Assembly (NCBI RefSeq): GCF_041381155.1
Contig: NC_091135.1
Span: forward strand, 52,031,997-52,095,996
Origin: Argopecten irradians
Taxonomy: Eukaryota; Mollusca; Bivalvia; Pectinida; Pectinidae
Length of the DNA stretch: 64,000 bases
Direction of reading: 5' to 3'
Shown: positions 33,101-47,516 of the stretch, piece after piece
How positions within the stretch are numbered: position 1 is the first letter of the stretch
Layout: each line of letters starts with the position of its first letter
Translations under genes and position numbers: made by a program
The notes under the pieces: generated by a model
What the model was told of the DNA's origin: nothing
The model's database searches: none
What the model saw: only the letters and a program-made list of their open reading frames with translations

Positions 33101-36100
33101 AAGATACTTTTACCTCAAACTGTTTGAAGAGAACATTGAATCTGATCGTAATTGTTAGCATCTGTTATTAATGCATATATATAGCAGTTATAATGTGTTT
33201 TATCAATTAAAACGTCTTTACATCAGCAACTGTAAATTGCTGCAGCGTTATTAGTAAGAAATCATAAGCTTAAAGCTACATTAATATTGCAATTATAAAT
33301 GTTTATCATTATGGTGATGTACAGAAACAAGATTGTTTGCCAGTGGATGTTTTGTATATAATAAATACATATGTGGGTTCTCGTGTGGGAGAGGATCACA
33401 AATACATATATGTATCATCATACCATGTCTATGTATTTCACATCACCAGATACACAGATTTAAAGTCTTTCTAGTCTGGTCTGTGAAGTAAGAGCACATC
33501 GCCTCATCATTTATTAATGGACATGCATTTTAGCATATTGACAAAAAAAAACTTGTTAGGAAAAGTCACAGCTTGGCTGCTAAGTGGTGTGAAAATTGAA
33601 GATGATCAAGGTCATTTATTAGCAAGCTTGTTTGCTGTCATATCACTGTAATGCCCTAAAAATTAACCGCTCATTTAAAATGACAATTGCATTTCTTCCC
33701 CCTCACTGCTTGTAGCTGACATGCTTGCAGCATGCATGTCGCAACCTGCGTTAACTTAATGTCAAATTTTATCATTTAATTACTGCATGTTTTTTTGTCG
33801 TAACTTAAAACATTAGCGTTGAGAGACCAAAAAATGTTTGAGGGTCGATTAGACCCCTAGAATTGTGGTGGAGTGGCGAGTCGGATTGACTGAAGCTTCC
33901 ATTAAAGTGACAGAACATGCTGATGATAACAGACATGCTATTGGCAACTAACAATTTCATGATCAGAGTCTGGCAAATTAGCAAAATGCAGACAGAATTT
34001 TTTAGAAATAAATCATACTTTCATCATTTCAGTTTCTCTAGTCTATTATATAATGGGAAGTATAGAATTACTATTAAAATTAAAATCATGTACATTGCAA
34101 GTTGATAAAATATTTAAAAAAATCTTTTATATAATGTATAAAGAAGCAAAATGCTTGTTACTGAAAAGTAGCAAAGCCTTTCAAGGTGAGTCTTTGGACT
34201 CAAATCAGGGTTAAAAAAAAGGTGTTATGAAAAGAAAAGAAAAACATACCGACCAGGATTTAAAACCCTATTATTAATTTACCTGGGATTTAGAAGTTTA
34301 AAAATCATTTGCTGTTCACCTCTAGTTTCACTGCCTCAGTATTGTTACTGAAGACAGTAATGTTATGTCATGCTAATGTATAGCCGGTACCTAGCGTTGA
34401 TGAGGGTGATATGTACAGCAGCTGTGATCCTTTGTATAATTAATATGTGTGGAATGTAGACCATTGCTTAGTCTGTTTGATTTTATATGTGAACCATGTA
34501 TGATTTCTCACTTTTTAAACCTGAGTAGAATAATTATGTTTCATTTGATGTACCATGTTTAATTAAGTAGTATGTTAGCATTTGTTTCTTTGCCCAATTA
34601 ATACTATTCAATTTTTTCTTTGTATTGACATGTTTGTATTTTAAGATAAATAAGCACATTTTCTTTTTACTTCATTTCATTTATTTCTTAGTTGTGTGTT
34701 TGTAAATTTAACATTTTAGAAAGAGGATTACTCAATATGATATGAACTTACTAAAATGTAAAAAATATTACTATTCAGTTGATTTAACGTAGCAAAAAAT
34801 ACCACCAACAAGTTGAATATTTTCACTAATGTATCTAATTTGTTTTTGGTGGCTGTGTTCAGATACTATTTCTACAATATAAGATTGCTGCAGACATTTC
34901 CCAAGATATGTTAAAATTTGGCCATGTCCCCAGCAATCTATAGGTAGAAAGAAGTCTGCTCCTCCCCAGACTGATAATAGACTTGCCAATCTAATAAGAA
35001 AAGTGAGTCAATATTGGAATCAGAGGGTAGAGGTTGGAATTGAAAAAAAAAATCTATAACGCTTACTCACAGTATACATGTAAATTTACCAGCCAAAAAC
35101 GTATATAAGCACATAGCTGCAGGCATATCTGGCCTCTGATTGGATAATGATAAGAAACCACTTTCCCTTATTTGGTATTGAGATAACGTTAAAAACGGAA
35201 AGACAGACTGAAATTTCACTGTCTGTTCAAAATTTGTTCAATTGTCTGTTCAAAAGTCGTAAAACACTGTAGATAAAATGTAGAATTACTCTTGTCTGTT
35301 TAAAAACAAGACTAATACATTAGTTTGTGTTCTATCTCAGTAAATGTTTACTGTGGCGTGGTTTTATACACTGTTTCCTCGATTGCTAGTTTACAAATAT
35401 AAGTATCATTTTAACCTTGTATAGAATTATAAATACTACCAGAGATGTATTTAAGGTTGCCTCTGTATGTATTTTAAATGAGCTGTTTTAAGTGACAGAT
35501 ATGTTGTTTTGAGTGATGTATACCTGTATATGATATGTAGAAACAATAGATTATGTATGCTTTATTGATCACTTCTGTTCTCAGCTACACAATGTTCCCC
35601 GGTCGGGAAATTCTGAATTTCCACAGATATTTTAAATATCGATGGAAGAAGAAAAAATGTTTGTACTGATTGCAGCTGTTCAGCTTATTTTGTTTTGAAA
35701 ATATTTTGGCAAAGTTGTGGATATTGTTGATTGTTTGAATTGATATTAATTACATGAGTTGGATTCTGGACTTAAATTTTGCATTCTTCAATTGGGAACG
35801 ATTGAGATTTCAGAACCTGATAATAAGACTAGTCTAAATTTTGGAGTTGAAACAATGTCAAGAAACCAAAATTCCTAAAAATGCCAAAATTTCTCAAACA
35901 ACTGGAAAGAAATTAGTTTTAGAAAGGCAAATCATAATTTTGGGAAAAGTCTATTGTTTTTAACTTGTGTAGAAAAAGGAAAGTTAGGTAACTGATAAAA
36001 TTTGATATCCAGCATTATGTTAGAAACCTCTTGTTTTTATCATTAAAACGGGTATAGACACTAAAGAATGTTACTATTATTAGTCAGGTCATTGATGTTA

Positions 36101-38330
36101 CTCCTATTTAAGCATGTATAATCGTTAATCTACTTGCTTCAAGCTACTGTTATTACGTGTATCTAGTACGATAACATATTACCTCTCCATAGCTATCTCG
36201 GTCAACACTGATAGGTGTATCATATATATAAACATTGTTACCTAGTTTCTTGTTAAAAAATAACTTCATATTGCGCATTTCAACAAATTGTAACTCAGGC
36301 AGCGATGTGTGTTGATGATGGTATCGCCAAAAATTGTGTATATTTCAGTTAATGTCCATAGCTTGTGAAATGTTTCAAGGGTTGCATTTTGCAGTCACAT
36401 GCCATAGTGTTTGAATTGATTTTTTATATACATATTTTTTCTTTTTACTCTATAGTGTTCTGTTTCTTGTTTGGTCAAAGACCATTTTGCATGCATGTTT
36501 GTGGAGGAGTGTGTATATCCCCGCTCAGAGCGGCGTGTACTGCCATTTGGAAATATTTTGGAGAAAGAAACAGCATCATTTTTTTTTTTTTTTTTTGCGA
36601 AAAAAACCACCAATGTTCTTCATTTTGCTTGAAAAGCATTGATTGTACATGTATTTGTACTAAAAGCTTAGCTAAACTCTATACCCAGTGAGAACTTGCT
36701 TGTTGAACAGTTGATGTGTAATTTGTTTGTGAGTAGCTTGCAGATAAAGTATTATGTTCTTATTTCATCATTCTTTAATCTTAATCTCTGTCGTATATTC
36801 AGACCACTTTAATATAGAAAGTTTGAAATGGCTACAAAGAAAAAATCTTCAAAAGAATTTAGAGATAATGCCATAATTTGGATTGTGTGTGAAAAGACGT
36901 AAAAAGTAAACTTGTTGACTTAATATTTGGGTATTAAGGAAACTAAAATATAACTCAACAATTTTGTGTTGGATTTTTAAAGTCATAATTTTTTATCCAT
37001 ATAGGTAAAGAAAACTAAAAGTGGAAAAAATCACTTTAAAAAATTGATATGTGCTTTTGTATAATGCATGTGCTATCATGAATATGAAATACACAATATG
37101 GAGTGCTCATCTGTATTTTGCAAAGCAAAGACATGCCATATTCTCTAAGGATTTTAATTTATTTAAATAAATTTTTCCTTGAAAAAACCAAATCCAATTT
37201 TAATTTTTTTGTATCGTGCAAAATTATTTTCAAAAAAGGAAAACACATTTCTCAAAGTTGATTTTATCTTTGTCATTTTATTTCATTTAGATTGAAAGGA
37301 AAATTATAAAAAGACTATTTTCTAGTAAGGAAGATGTTGGGCTGATAGCTATTAGCAGTGAATGGTGCTGGTTTTGATTTTGTTATGAGGTGCCATCTCT
37401 ACAAGAGAAGGGGCGAATCACTTGTAAGGTTGCAAAAACCATAAACCAGGATGCATTGTGTTGGGGTCGTGAACACCTATGTTATTTAGTGTGTGTGTTT
37501 TCTCAGTCCTTATCCCAAACTGTTCTAAACACTGTTTTGTCTGTCTATATCTGTCACTGTGCAATTGTCACATAAAAATGTTTGAAAATAAATCCTCTTT
37601 CCTGAACCATTGTTTTGATTGTTGCCTCTTTATGAAGTGCCTTACTTATAGGCTACAGAACTCGCTGGTAAAACATTTCAAACAGGTGTCACTTTTATGA
37701 GCTATGAGCCCCAAAGCACACATTTACAGTGACCACAAAAAGAAACCTTAAACACTTATTTCTTCCAAAACAAATTTAGGGACAAAAGGAATTTAGGGAC
37801 AAAAGGTGTGATTTTGTATATTTATATGGTTGCAAAACACAGGCTTTACTTTTACCATAAATTTCCATAATATAATATTCATGTTGTGTAATAAAATTAT
37901 CCGAGATACAAGGATTATAAACCTACCATGATATTTGTAAAAAAAAACATCTAATTGAATCACTTTTACCAGTGAGTTCTGTATACCTTGTATTTTATCA
38001 ACTCAATGAATTGAAACATGAAAAGGGAAACCATAGTACATTTTACGTAATGATAATTTTTGTCTCTTATAGATATTCAGCTGAATACTTTCATAGCAAA
38101 ATTTCAGATGATCCCACTATTTGATCTCATCTTGAGTTTTAGAATTTTCCAGTGCATGTAATTATCGTTTTGAACATACCTGGTACACAGTGTATGGTGG
38201 ATGGAATCAAATACAACTGATGTCAAAGTAAATTCCTACATGATGGATTCATTCAAGTGCTCTATTTTTATCCGACCACAATTTAAAGCACTGACTAAGT
38301 AAAAATTTCATTGATTAGCTAAGTTAAAGC
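27121..38330. other. Long AT-rich intergenic region, no gene recognised
   Basis: Eleven kilobases with only short open frames on either strand, none resembling a known domain and none bounded by convincing splice sites. Contents noted: AT dinucleotide runs (around 28200 and 32300), homopolymer runs (T near 36580) and scattered low-complexity DNA. It may include a longer lin-41 3' UTR form or non-coding RNAs, but no signal supports either. Confidence 0.5.
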
Positions 38331-38340
38331 TAAACTAAAT

Positions 38341-38840
38341 TAACATCAGTGATTTGTCTGACCTAAATAGACATCAGTGATTTGTTTGACGTAAATTGAC
38401 ATCAGTGATTTGTCTGACCTAAATTGAAGTCAGTGATTTGTTTTGTTCTAATCTAAATTGACATCAGTGATTTGTCTGACCTAAATTTAAGTCAGTGATT
38501 TGTTCTAACCTAAATTGAAGTCAGTGATTTGTCTGACCTAAATACACGTCAATGTTTTGTTCTAACCTAAATTGACAACACTGATTTGTCTGACCTAAAT
38601 TGAAGTCAGTGATTTGTCTGACCTAAATTGACAACAGTGATTTGTCTGTCATAAATTGACGTTAGTGATTCGTTCTAACCTAAATAGACATCAATTTTTT
38701 GTTCTAACCATAATTGACATCAATGTTTGTTCTAACCTAAAATGACGTCAGTGATTTGTATGACTTAAATAGACATCAATGTTTTGTTCTAACCTGAATT
38801 GACATCAGTGATTTGTCTGACCTTCTAAATGGACAAATGC
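38341..38840. repeat. 28-bp minisatellite, about 17 diverged units
   Basis: The consensus unit is about ACATCAGTGATTTGTCTGAC followed by CTAAATTG. A recurrent variant has TTGTTCTAACC in place of TTGTCTGACC. Units are diverged and some carry insertions, so the array is old. No open frame of interest. Confidence 0.85.
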
Positions 38841-38900
38841 TTAACATTGACCTGAATTGACAGATATTCATTTTGATATAATTAGACGTCAGTTCATTTG

Positions 38901-38971
38901 CATCCTCGATACCCCAAAGTTTCCGACCCGAGATATCGTAAGTGATCGGAACCCCTGGAGTACCGAGGATG
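38901..38971. mobile_element. 71-bp palindromic element with CATCCTCG ends
   Basis: The ends CATCCTCGATACCCC and, inverted, CATCCTCGGTACTCC enclose a short centre, so the whole piece folds on itself. Its right end resembles the ends of the element at 13100-13341. Likely a miniature or internally deleted member of the same family. Confidence 0.5.
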
Positions 38972-39820
38972 GTTTATTTGGTATAAATTGACATCGATGT
39001 TATATCACATGAACAGTACAGATTTAACAAGCTTCCATAAATTCTACAAGTTTTCATATTCCTTCTACCTACTTTATCCTCGGCAAAATCTTCCTAAAGT
39101 TTAGACTACGTATCACTCAGGGCCACAGTATTATAATGTGTCCATACACACTGCAGCAAGTCTTGGAATGGATTCTGGTCCGCGAACGTGCCACGCTGAG
39201 CTGGTGTGAAAAAGAGAGATGAATGCTTTAATTCAAGTGACACGTACATGTAATTTATTGAACATCCGTGGCCTATGTATGTTTAAGTGTGTCAATCTCT
39301 CGATTTCGATACATGCTTTACAATAATGGCGTGGCAAACAGTGTGCAAATGATTATTAACGGTTAAATAACAAACCTGGCCGATCGAGTTATCCTTGTCA
39401 TATGTGGAAATTGTGAGCCAACTTCCTATGAGAAATCCTGCACCATGTCTACATACAGAAATACGAAGCTATAGAATATAGAATCAAAAGTGAATTGTGT
39501 TTTAATTGCAAAGTCAGTGGATGTAATGTATATTACAATGTCGGTGTATAAATCACTATGATGTTTTGCCACACTAAACGTTTTGTACAACACCAATTCA
39601 CGTTCATCCACGATATTTCAGGGGCCACTATCACTTGTCGTGGATATAACATCGAGTATCCGATACACACTTCACGAACAATGTTATACACCAACATTGT
39701 TATACACAATACAGCCACGTTGTTTATATGTACATCAACATTGTTATAAACCAAGTTCAATACACAATTCATCAACAATGTCATACTGTGTTACAATATC
39801 GATGTCCTTGTACTAATATA
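38972..39820. other. Intergenic DNA before the 29-bp array
   Basis: No gene recognised. The last 150 bases contain phrases such as ACCAACATTGTTATA repeated in both orientations and are increasingly AT-rich toward the array. Confidence 0.4.
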
Positions 39821-42800
39821 ATGGTGTATTGTATTTTTATATATAACACTATTGGTGTTTTGTACTTGTACATTACACTATTGGTGTATTGTACTTGTAT
39901 ATTACGCTATTGGTGTATTGTACTTGTATATTACACTATTGGTGTATTGTACTTGTATATTACACTATTGGTGTATTGTACATATATATTGTACTATTGG
40001 TGTATTGTATTTGTATATATAACACTATTGGTGTATTGTACTTGTATATAACACTATTGGTGTATTGTACTTGTATATTACACTATTGGTTAATTGTACT
40101 TGTATATTACACTATTGGTGTATTGTACTTGTATATTATACTATTGGTGTATTGTACTTGTATATTACACTATTGGTGTATAGTACTTGTATATTATACT
40201 ATTGGTGTATTGTACTTGTATATTACACTATTGGTTAATTGTACTTGTATATTACACTATTGGTGTATTGTACTTGTATATTATACTATTGGTGTATTAT
40301 ACTTGTATATTATACTATTGGTGTATTATACTTGTATATTATACTATTGGTTAATTGTACTTGTATATTACACTATTGGTGTATTGTACTTGTATATTAC
40401 ACTATTGGTGTATTGTACTTGTATATTACACTATTGGTGTATTGTACTTGTATATTACACTATTGGTGTATTGTACTTGTATATTACACTATTGGTGTAT
40501 TGTACTTGTATATTACACTATTGGTGTATAGTACTTGTATATTACACTATTGGTGTATTGTACTTGTATATTACACTATTGGTTAATTGTACTTGTATAT
40601 AACACTATTGGTGTATTGTACTTGTATATTACACTATTGGTGTATTGTACTTGTATATTACACTATTGGTGTATTGTACTTGTATATTACACTATTGGTG
40701 TATTGTACTTGTATATTACACTATTGGTGTATTGTACTTGTATATTACACTATTGGTGTATTGTACTTGTATATTACACTATTGGTGTATTGTACTTGTA
40801 TATTACACTATTGGTGTATAGTACTTGTATATTACACTATTGGTGTATTGTACTTGTATATTACACTATTGGTGTATTGTACTTGTATATTATACTATTG
40901 GTGTATAGTACTTGTATATTACAATATTGGTGTATTGTACTTGTATATTACACTATTGGTGTATTGTACTTGTATATGACACTATTGGTGTATTCTACTT
41001 GTATATTGCACTATTGGTGTATTGTACTTGTATATTACACTATTGGTGTATTGTTCTTGTATATTACACTATTGATGTATTGTACTTGTATATAACACTA
41101 TTGATGTATTGTACTGGTATATTGTACTATTGGTGTATTGTACTTGTATATTACACTTTTGGTGTATTGTACTTGTATATTCCACTATTGGTGTATTGTA
41201 CTTGTATATTACACTATTGGTGTATTGTACTTGTATATTACACTATTGGTGTATTGTACTTGTATATTATACTATTGGTGTATAGTACTTGTATATTACA
41301 CTATTGGTGTATTGTACTTGTATATTACACTATTGGTGTATTGTAGTTGTATATTATACTATTGGTGTATTGTACTTGTATATTACACTATTGGTGTATT
41401 ATACTTGTATATTGTACTATTGGTGTATTGTACTTGTATATTACACTATTGGTGTATTATACTTGTATATTGTACTATTGGTGTATTGTACTTGTATATT
41501 ACACTATTGGTGTATTATACTTGTATATTACACTATTGGTGTATTGTACTTGTATATTACACTATTGGTGAATTGTACTTGTATATTGCACTATTGGTGT
41601 ATTGTACTTGTATATTACACTATTGGTGTATTGTACTTGTATATTACACTATTGGTGTATTGTACTTGTATATTACACTATTTGGTGTATTGTACTTGTA
41701 TATTACACTATTGGTGTATTGTACTTGTATATTGTACTATTGGTGTATTGTACTTGTATATTACACTATTGGTGTATTGTACTTGTATATTACACTATTG
41801 GTGTATTGTACTTGTATATTACACTATTGGTGTATTGTACTTGTATATTACACTATTGGTGTATTGTACTTGTATATTACACTATTGGTGTATTGTACTT
41901 GTATATAACACTATTGGTGTATTGTACTTGTATATTACACTATTGGTGTATTGTACTTGTATATTACACTATTGGTGTATTGTACTTGTATATTACACTA
42001 TTGGTGTATTGTACTTGTATATTTACTATTGGTGTATTGTACTTGTATATTACACTATTGGTGTGTTTGTACTTGTATATTACACTATTGGTGTATTGTA
42101 CTTGTATATCACTATTGATGTGTATGTATTGTATATTACACTATTGGTTATTGTATTGTACACTATTGGTGTATTGTACTTGTATACACTATTGGTGTAT
42201 GTACTTGTATATTACATATTGGTGTATTGTACTGTATATTACACTATTGGTGTATTGTACTTGTATATTACACTATTGGTGTATTGTACTTGTATATTAC
42301 ACTATTGGTGTATTGTACTTGTATATTACACTATTGGTGTATTGTACTTGTATATTACACTATTGGTGTATTGTACTTGTATATTACACTATTGGTGTAT
42401 TGTACTTGTATATTACACTATTGGTGTATTGTACTTGTATATTACACTATTGGTGTATTGTACTTGTATATTACACTATTGGTGTATTGTACTTGTATAT
42501 TACACTATTGGTGTATTGTACTTGTATATTACACTATTGGTGTATTGTACTTGTATATTACACTATTGGTGTATTGTACTTGTATATTACACTATTGGTG
42601 TATTGTACTTGTATATTACACTATTGGTGTATTGTACTTGTATATTACACTATTGTGTGTATTGTACTTGTATATTACATATTGGTGTATTGTACTTGTA
42701 TATTACACTATTGGTGTATTGTACTTGTATATTACACTATTGGTGTATTGTACTTGTATATTACACTATTGGTGTATTGTACTTGTATATTACACTATTG

Positions 42801-45800
42801 GTGTATTGTACTTGTATATTACACTATTGGTGTATTGTACTTGTATATTACACTATTGGTGTATTGTACTTGTATATTACACTATTGGTGTATTGTACTT
42901 GTATATTACACTATTGGTGTATTGTACTTGTATATTACTATTGGTGTATTGTACTTGTATATTACATATTGGTGTATTGTTGTATATTACACTATTGGTG
43001 TATTGTACTTGTATATTACATATTGGTGTATTGTACTTGTATATTACACTATTGGTGTATTGTACTTGTATATTACACTATTGGTGGTGTATATACACTA
43101 TTGTGTGTATTATTGTATATATACTATTGGTGTATTGTACTGTATATTTATTGGTGTATTGTACTTGTATATTACACTATTGGTGTATTGTACTTGTATT
43201 ACTTGTATATTACACTATTGGTGTATTGTACTTGTATATTACACTATTGGTGTATTGTACTTGTATATTACACTATTGGTGTATAGTACTTGTATATTAC
43301 AATATTGGTGTATTGTACTTGTATATTACACTATTGGTGTATTGTACTTGTATATTACACTATTGGTGTATTGTACTTGTATATTACACTATTGGTGTAT
43401 TGTACTTGTATATTACACTATTGGTGTATTGTACTTGTATATTACACTATTGGTGTATTGTACTTGTATATTACACTATTGGTGTATTGTACTTGTATAT
43501 TACACTATTGGTGTATTGTACTTGTATATTACACTATTGGTGTATTGTACTTGTATATTACACTATTGGTGTATTGTACTTGTATATTACACTATTGGTG
43601 TATAGTACTTGTATATTACACTATTGGTGTATTGTACTTGTATATTACACTATTGGTGTATTGTACTTGTATATTACACTATTGGTGTATTGTACTTGTA
43701 TATTACACTATTGGTGTATTGTACTTGTATATTACACTATTGGTGTATTGTACTTGTATATAACACTATTGGTGTATTGTACTTGTATATTACACTATTG
43801 GTGTATTGTACTTGTATATTACACTATTGGTGTATTGTACTTGTATATATTACACTATTGGTGTATTGTACTTGTATATTACACTATTGGTGTATTGTAC
43901 TTGTATATTACACTATTGGTGTATTGTACTTGTATATTACACTATTGGTGTATTGTACTTGTATATTACATATTGGTTATTGTACTTGTATATTACACTA
44001 TTGGTGTATTGTACTTGTATATTACACTATTGGTGTATTGTATTGTACTTGTGATTGTATGATATTACACTATTGGTGTATTGTACTTGTATATTACACT
44101 ATTGGTGTATTGTACTTGTATATTACACTATTGGTGTATTGTACTTGTATATTACACTATTGGTTAATTGTACTTGTATATACACTATTGTATTGTACTT
44201 GTATTACACTATTGGTGTATTGTACTTGTATATTACACTATTGGTTAATTGTACTTGTATATAACACTATTGGTGTATTATACTTGTATATTGTACTATT
44301 GGTGTATTGTACTTGTATATTACACTATTGGTGTATTGTATTTGTATATTACACTATTGGTAAATTGTACCTGCATATTACACTATTGGTGTATTGCACT
44401 ATTGGTTTATTGTACTATTTGTGTATTGTACTTATATATTACACTATTGGTGTATTGTACTTGTATCTTACACTATTGGTGTATTGTACTTGTATATTAC
44501 ACTATTGGTGTATTGCACTATTGGTGTATTGTACTTGTATATTACACTATTGGTGTATTGTACTTGTATATTACACTATTGGTGTATTGTACTTGTATAT
44601 TACACTATTGGTGAATTGTACTTGTATATTGCACTATTGGTGTATTGCACTTTTGGTGTATTGTACTTGTATATTACACTACTGGTGTATTGTAGTTGTA
44701 TATTACACTATTGGTGTATTGTACTTGTATATTACACTATTGGTGTATTGCACTTTTGGTGTATAGTACTTGTATATTACACTATTGGTGTATTGTAGTT
44801 GTATATTACACTATTGGTGTTTTGTACTTGTATATTATACTATTGGTGTATAGTACTTGTATATTACAATATTGGTGTATTGTACCTGTATATTACACTT
44901 TTGGTGTATTGTATTTGTATATTGTACTATTGATGTATTGTACTGGTATATTGTACTATTGGTGTATTGTACTTGTATATTACAATATTGGTGTATTGTA
45001 CATGTATATTACACTATTGGTGTATTGTATTTGTATATATAACACTATTGGTGTATTGTACTTGTATATTACACTATTGGTGTATAGTACTTGTATATTA
45101 CAATATTGGTGTATTGTACATGTATATTACACTATTGGTGTATTGTATTTGTATATATAACACTATTGGTGTAATGTACTAGTATATTACACTATTTGTT
45201 TATTGTACTTGTATATTACACTATTGGTGTATTGTACTGGTATATTACACTATTGGTGTATTGTACTTGTATATTACACTATTGGTGTATTGTACTTGTA
45301 TATTACACTATTGGTGTATTGTACTTGTATATTACACTATTGGTGTATTGTACTTGTATATTACACTATTGGTGTATTGTACTTGTATATTATACTATTG
45401 GTGTATTGTACTTGTACTATTGGTGTATGTACTTGTATATTACAATATTGGTGTATAGTACTTGTATATTACAATATTGGTGTATTGTACATGTATATTA
45501 CACTATTGGTGTATTGTATTTGTATATATAACACTATTGGTGTAATGTACTAGTATTTTACACTATTTGTTTATTGTTCTTGTATATTACACTATTGGTG
45601 TATTGTACTGGTATATTACACTATTGGTGTATTGTACTGGTATATTACACTATTGGTGTATTGTACTTGTATATTACACTATTGGTGTATTGTACTTATA
45701 TATTACACTATTGGTAAATTGTACCTGCATATTACACTATTGGTTTATTGTACTATTTGTGTATTGTACTTGTATGTGTATTACACTATTGGTGTATTGT

Positions 45801-47516
45801 ACTTGTATATTACACTATTGGTGTATTGTACTTGTATATTACACTATTGGTGTATTGTACTTGTATATTACACTATTGGTGAATTGTACTTGTATATTGC
45901 ACTATTGGTGTATTGCACTTTTGGTGTATTGTACTTGTATATTACACTATTGGTGTATTGTAGTTGTATATTACACTATTGGGGTGTATTGTACTTGTAT
46001 ATTGCACTATTGGTGTATTGTACTTGTATATTGTACTATTGGTGTATAGTACTTGTATATTACACTATTGGTGTATTGTAGTTGTATATTACACTATTGG
46101 TTTTTTTTTACTTGTATAATATACTATTGGTGTATAGTACTTGTATATTACAATATTGGTGTATTGTACATGTATATTACACTTTTGGTGCATTGTATTT
46201 GTATATTGTACTATTGGTGTATTCTACTTGTATATTGCACTATTGTGGTGTATTCTACTTGTATATTGCACTATTGGTGTATTGTACTTGTACTATTGGT
46301 GTATTGTATTGTATATTCACTATTGGTGTATTGTATTTGTATATTGCACTATTGGTGTATTGTACTTGTATATTTACTATTGGTGTATTGTACTTGTATA
46401 TTACACTATTGGTGTATTGTACTTGTATATTGCACTATTGGTGTATTGTACTTGTATATTGCACTATTGGTGTATTGTACTTGTATATTGCACTATTGGT
46501 GTATTGTACTTGTATATTGTACTATTGGTGTATTGTACTTGTATATTGCACTATTGGTGTATTGTACTTGTATATTACACTATTGGTGTATTGTACTTGT
46601 ATATTACACTATTGGTGTATTGTACTTGTATATTACACTATTGGTGTTTGTATTGTATTGTATATTGTACTATTGGTGTATTGTAATTGTAATTGTATAT
46701 AACACTATTGGTGTATTGTACTTGTATATTACACTATTGGTGTATTGTATTTGTATATTGTACTATTGGTGTATTGTAATTGTATATAACACTATTGGTG
46801 TATAGTAGTTGTATATTACACTATTGGTGTATTGTACTTGTATATTGTACTATTGGTGTATTGTACTTGTATATTGCACTATTGGTGTATTGTACTTGTA
46901 TATTACACTATTGGTGTATTGTACTTGTATATTGCACTATTGGTGTATTGTACTTGTATATTACACTATTGGTGTATTGTACTTGTATATTACACTATTG
47001 GTGTATTGTACTTGTATATTACACTATTGGTGTATTGTACTTGTATATTACACTATTGGTGTATTGTACTTGTATATTACACTATTGGTGTATTGTACTT
47101 GTATATTACACTATTGGTGTATTGCAATATTGGTGTATTGTACTTGTATATTGAACTATTGGTGTATTGTTCTTGTATATTGCACTATTGGTGTATTGTA
47201 TTTGTATATAACACTATTGGTGTATTGTACTTGTATATTACACTATTGGTGTATTGTACTTGTATATTACACTATTGGTGTATTGTACTTGTATATTACA
47301 CTATTGGTGTATTGTACTTGTATATTACACTATTGGTGTATTGTACTTGCATTTTACACTATTGGTGTATTGTACTTGCATATTACACTATTGGTGTATT
47401 GTACTTGTATATTACGCTATTGGTGAATTGTACTTGTGTATTGTACTATTTGTGTATTGTATTTGTATTTACACAATAGGTGTACTGTACTTGTATATTA
47501 CACTATTGGTGTATTG
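39821..47516. repeat. Giant 29-bp minisatellite array, about 265 copies (7.7 kb)
   Basis: The consensus unit, 29 bp, is TTACACTATTGGTGTATTGT plus ACTTGTATA. Common variants have GGTTAATTGTAC, GGTGTATAGTAC, TATTGCAC or TATTATAC; variants are concentrated toward both ends, while 42.2-44.0 kb is nearly uniform, as expected if exchange homogenises the centre. The unit has no stop codon in any plus-strand frame, and 29 is not a multiple of 3, so one frame cycles through all three phases and gives a 29-residue repeat (YLYITLLVYCTC and so on). This produces open frames of up to 667 codons. No promoter, splice context or homology supports translation. Between 42.0 and 43.2 kb many units lack one or a few bases. 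Confidence 0.97.

Noticed and set aside
39889-44766. Open frames of 200-667 codons encoding Tyr/Leu/Cys-rich hydrophobic repeats, looking like multi-pass membrane proteins
   Set aside because: They are the three frames of the 29-bp minisatellite, which has no plus-strand stop. There is no non-repetitive domain, no splice context and no start other than in-repeat ATG codons from sequence variants.
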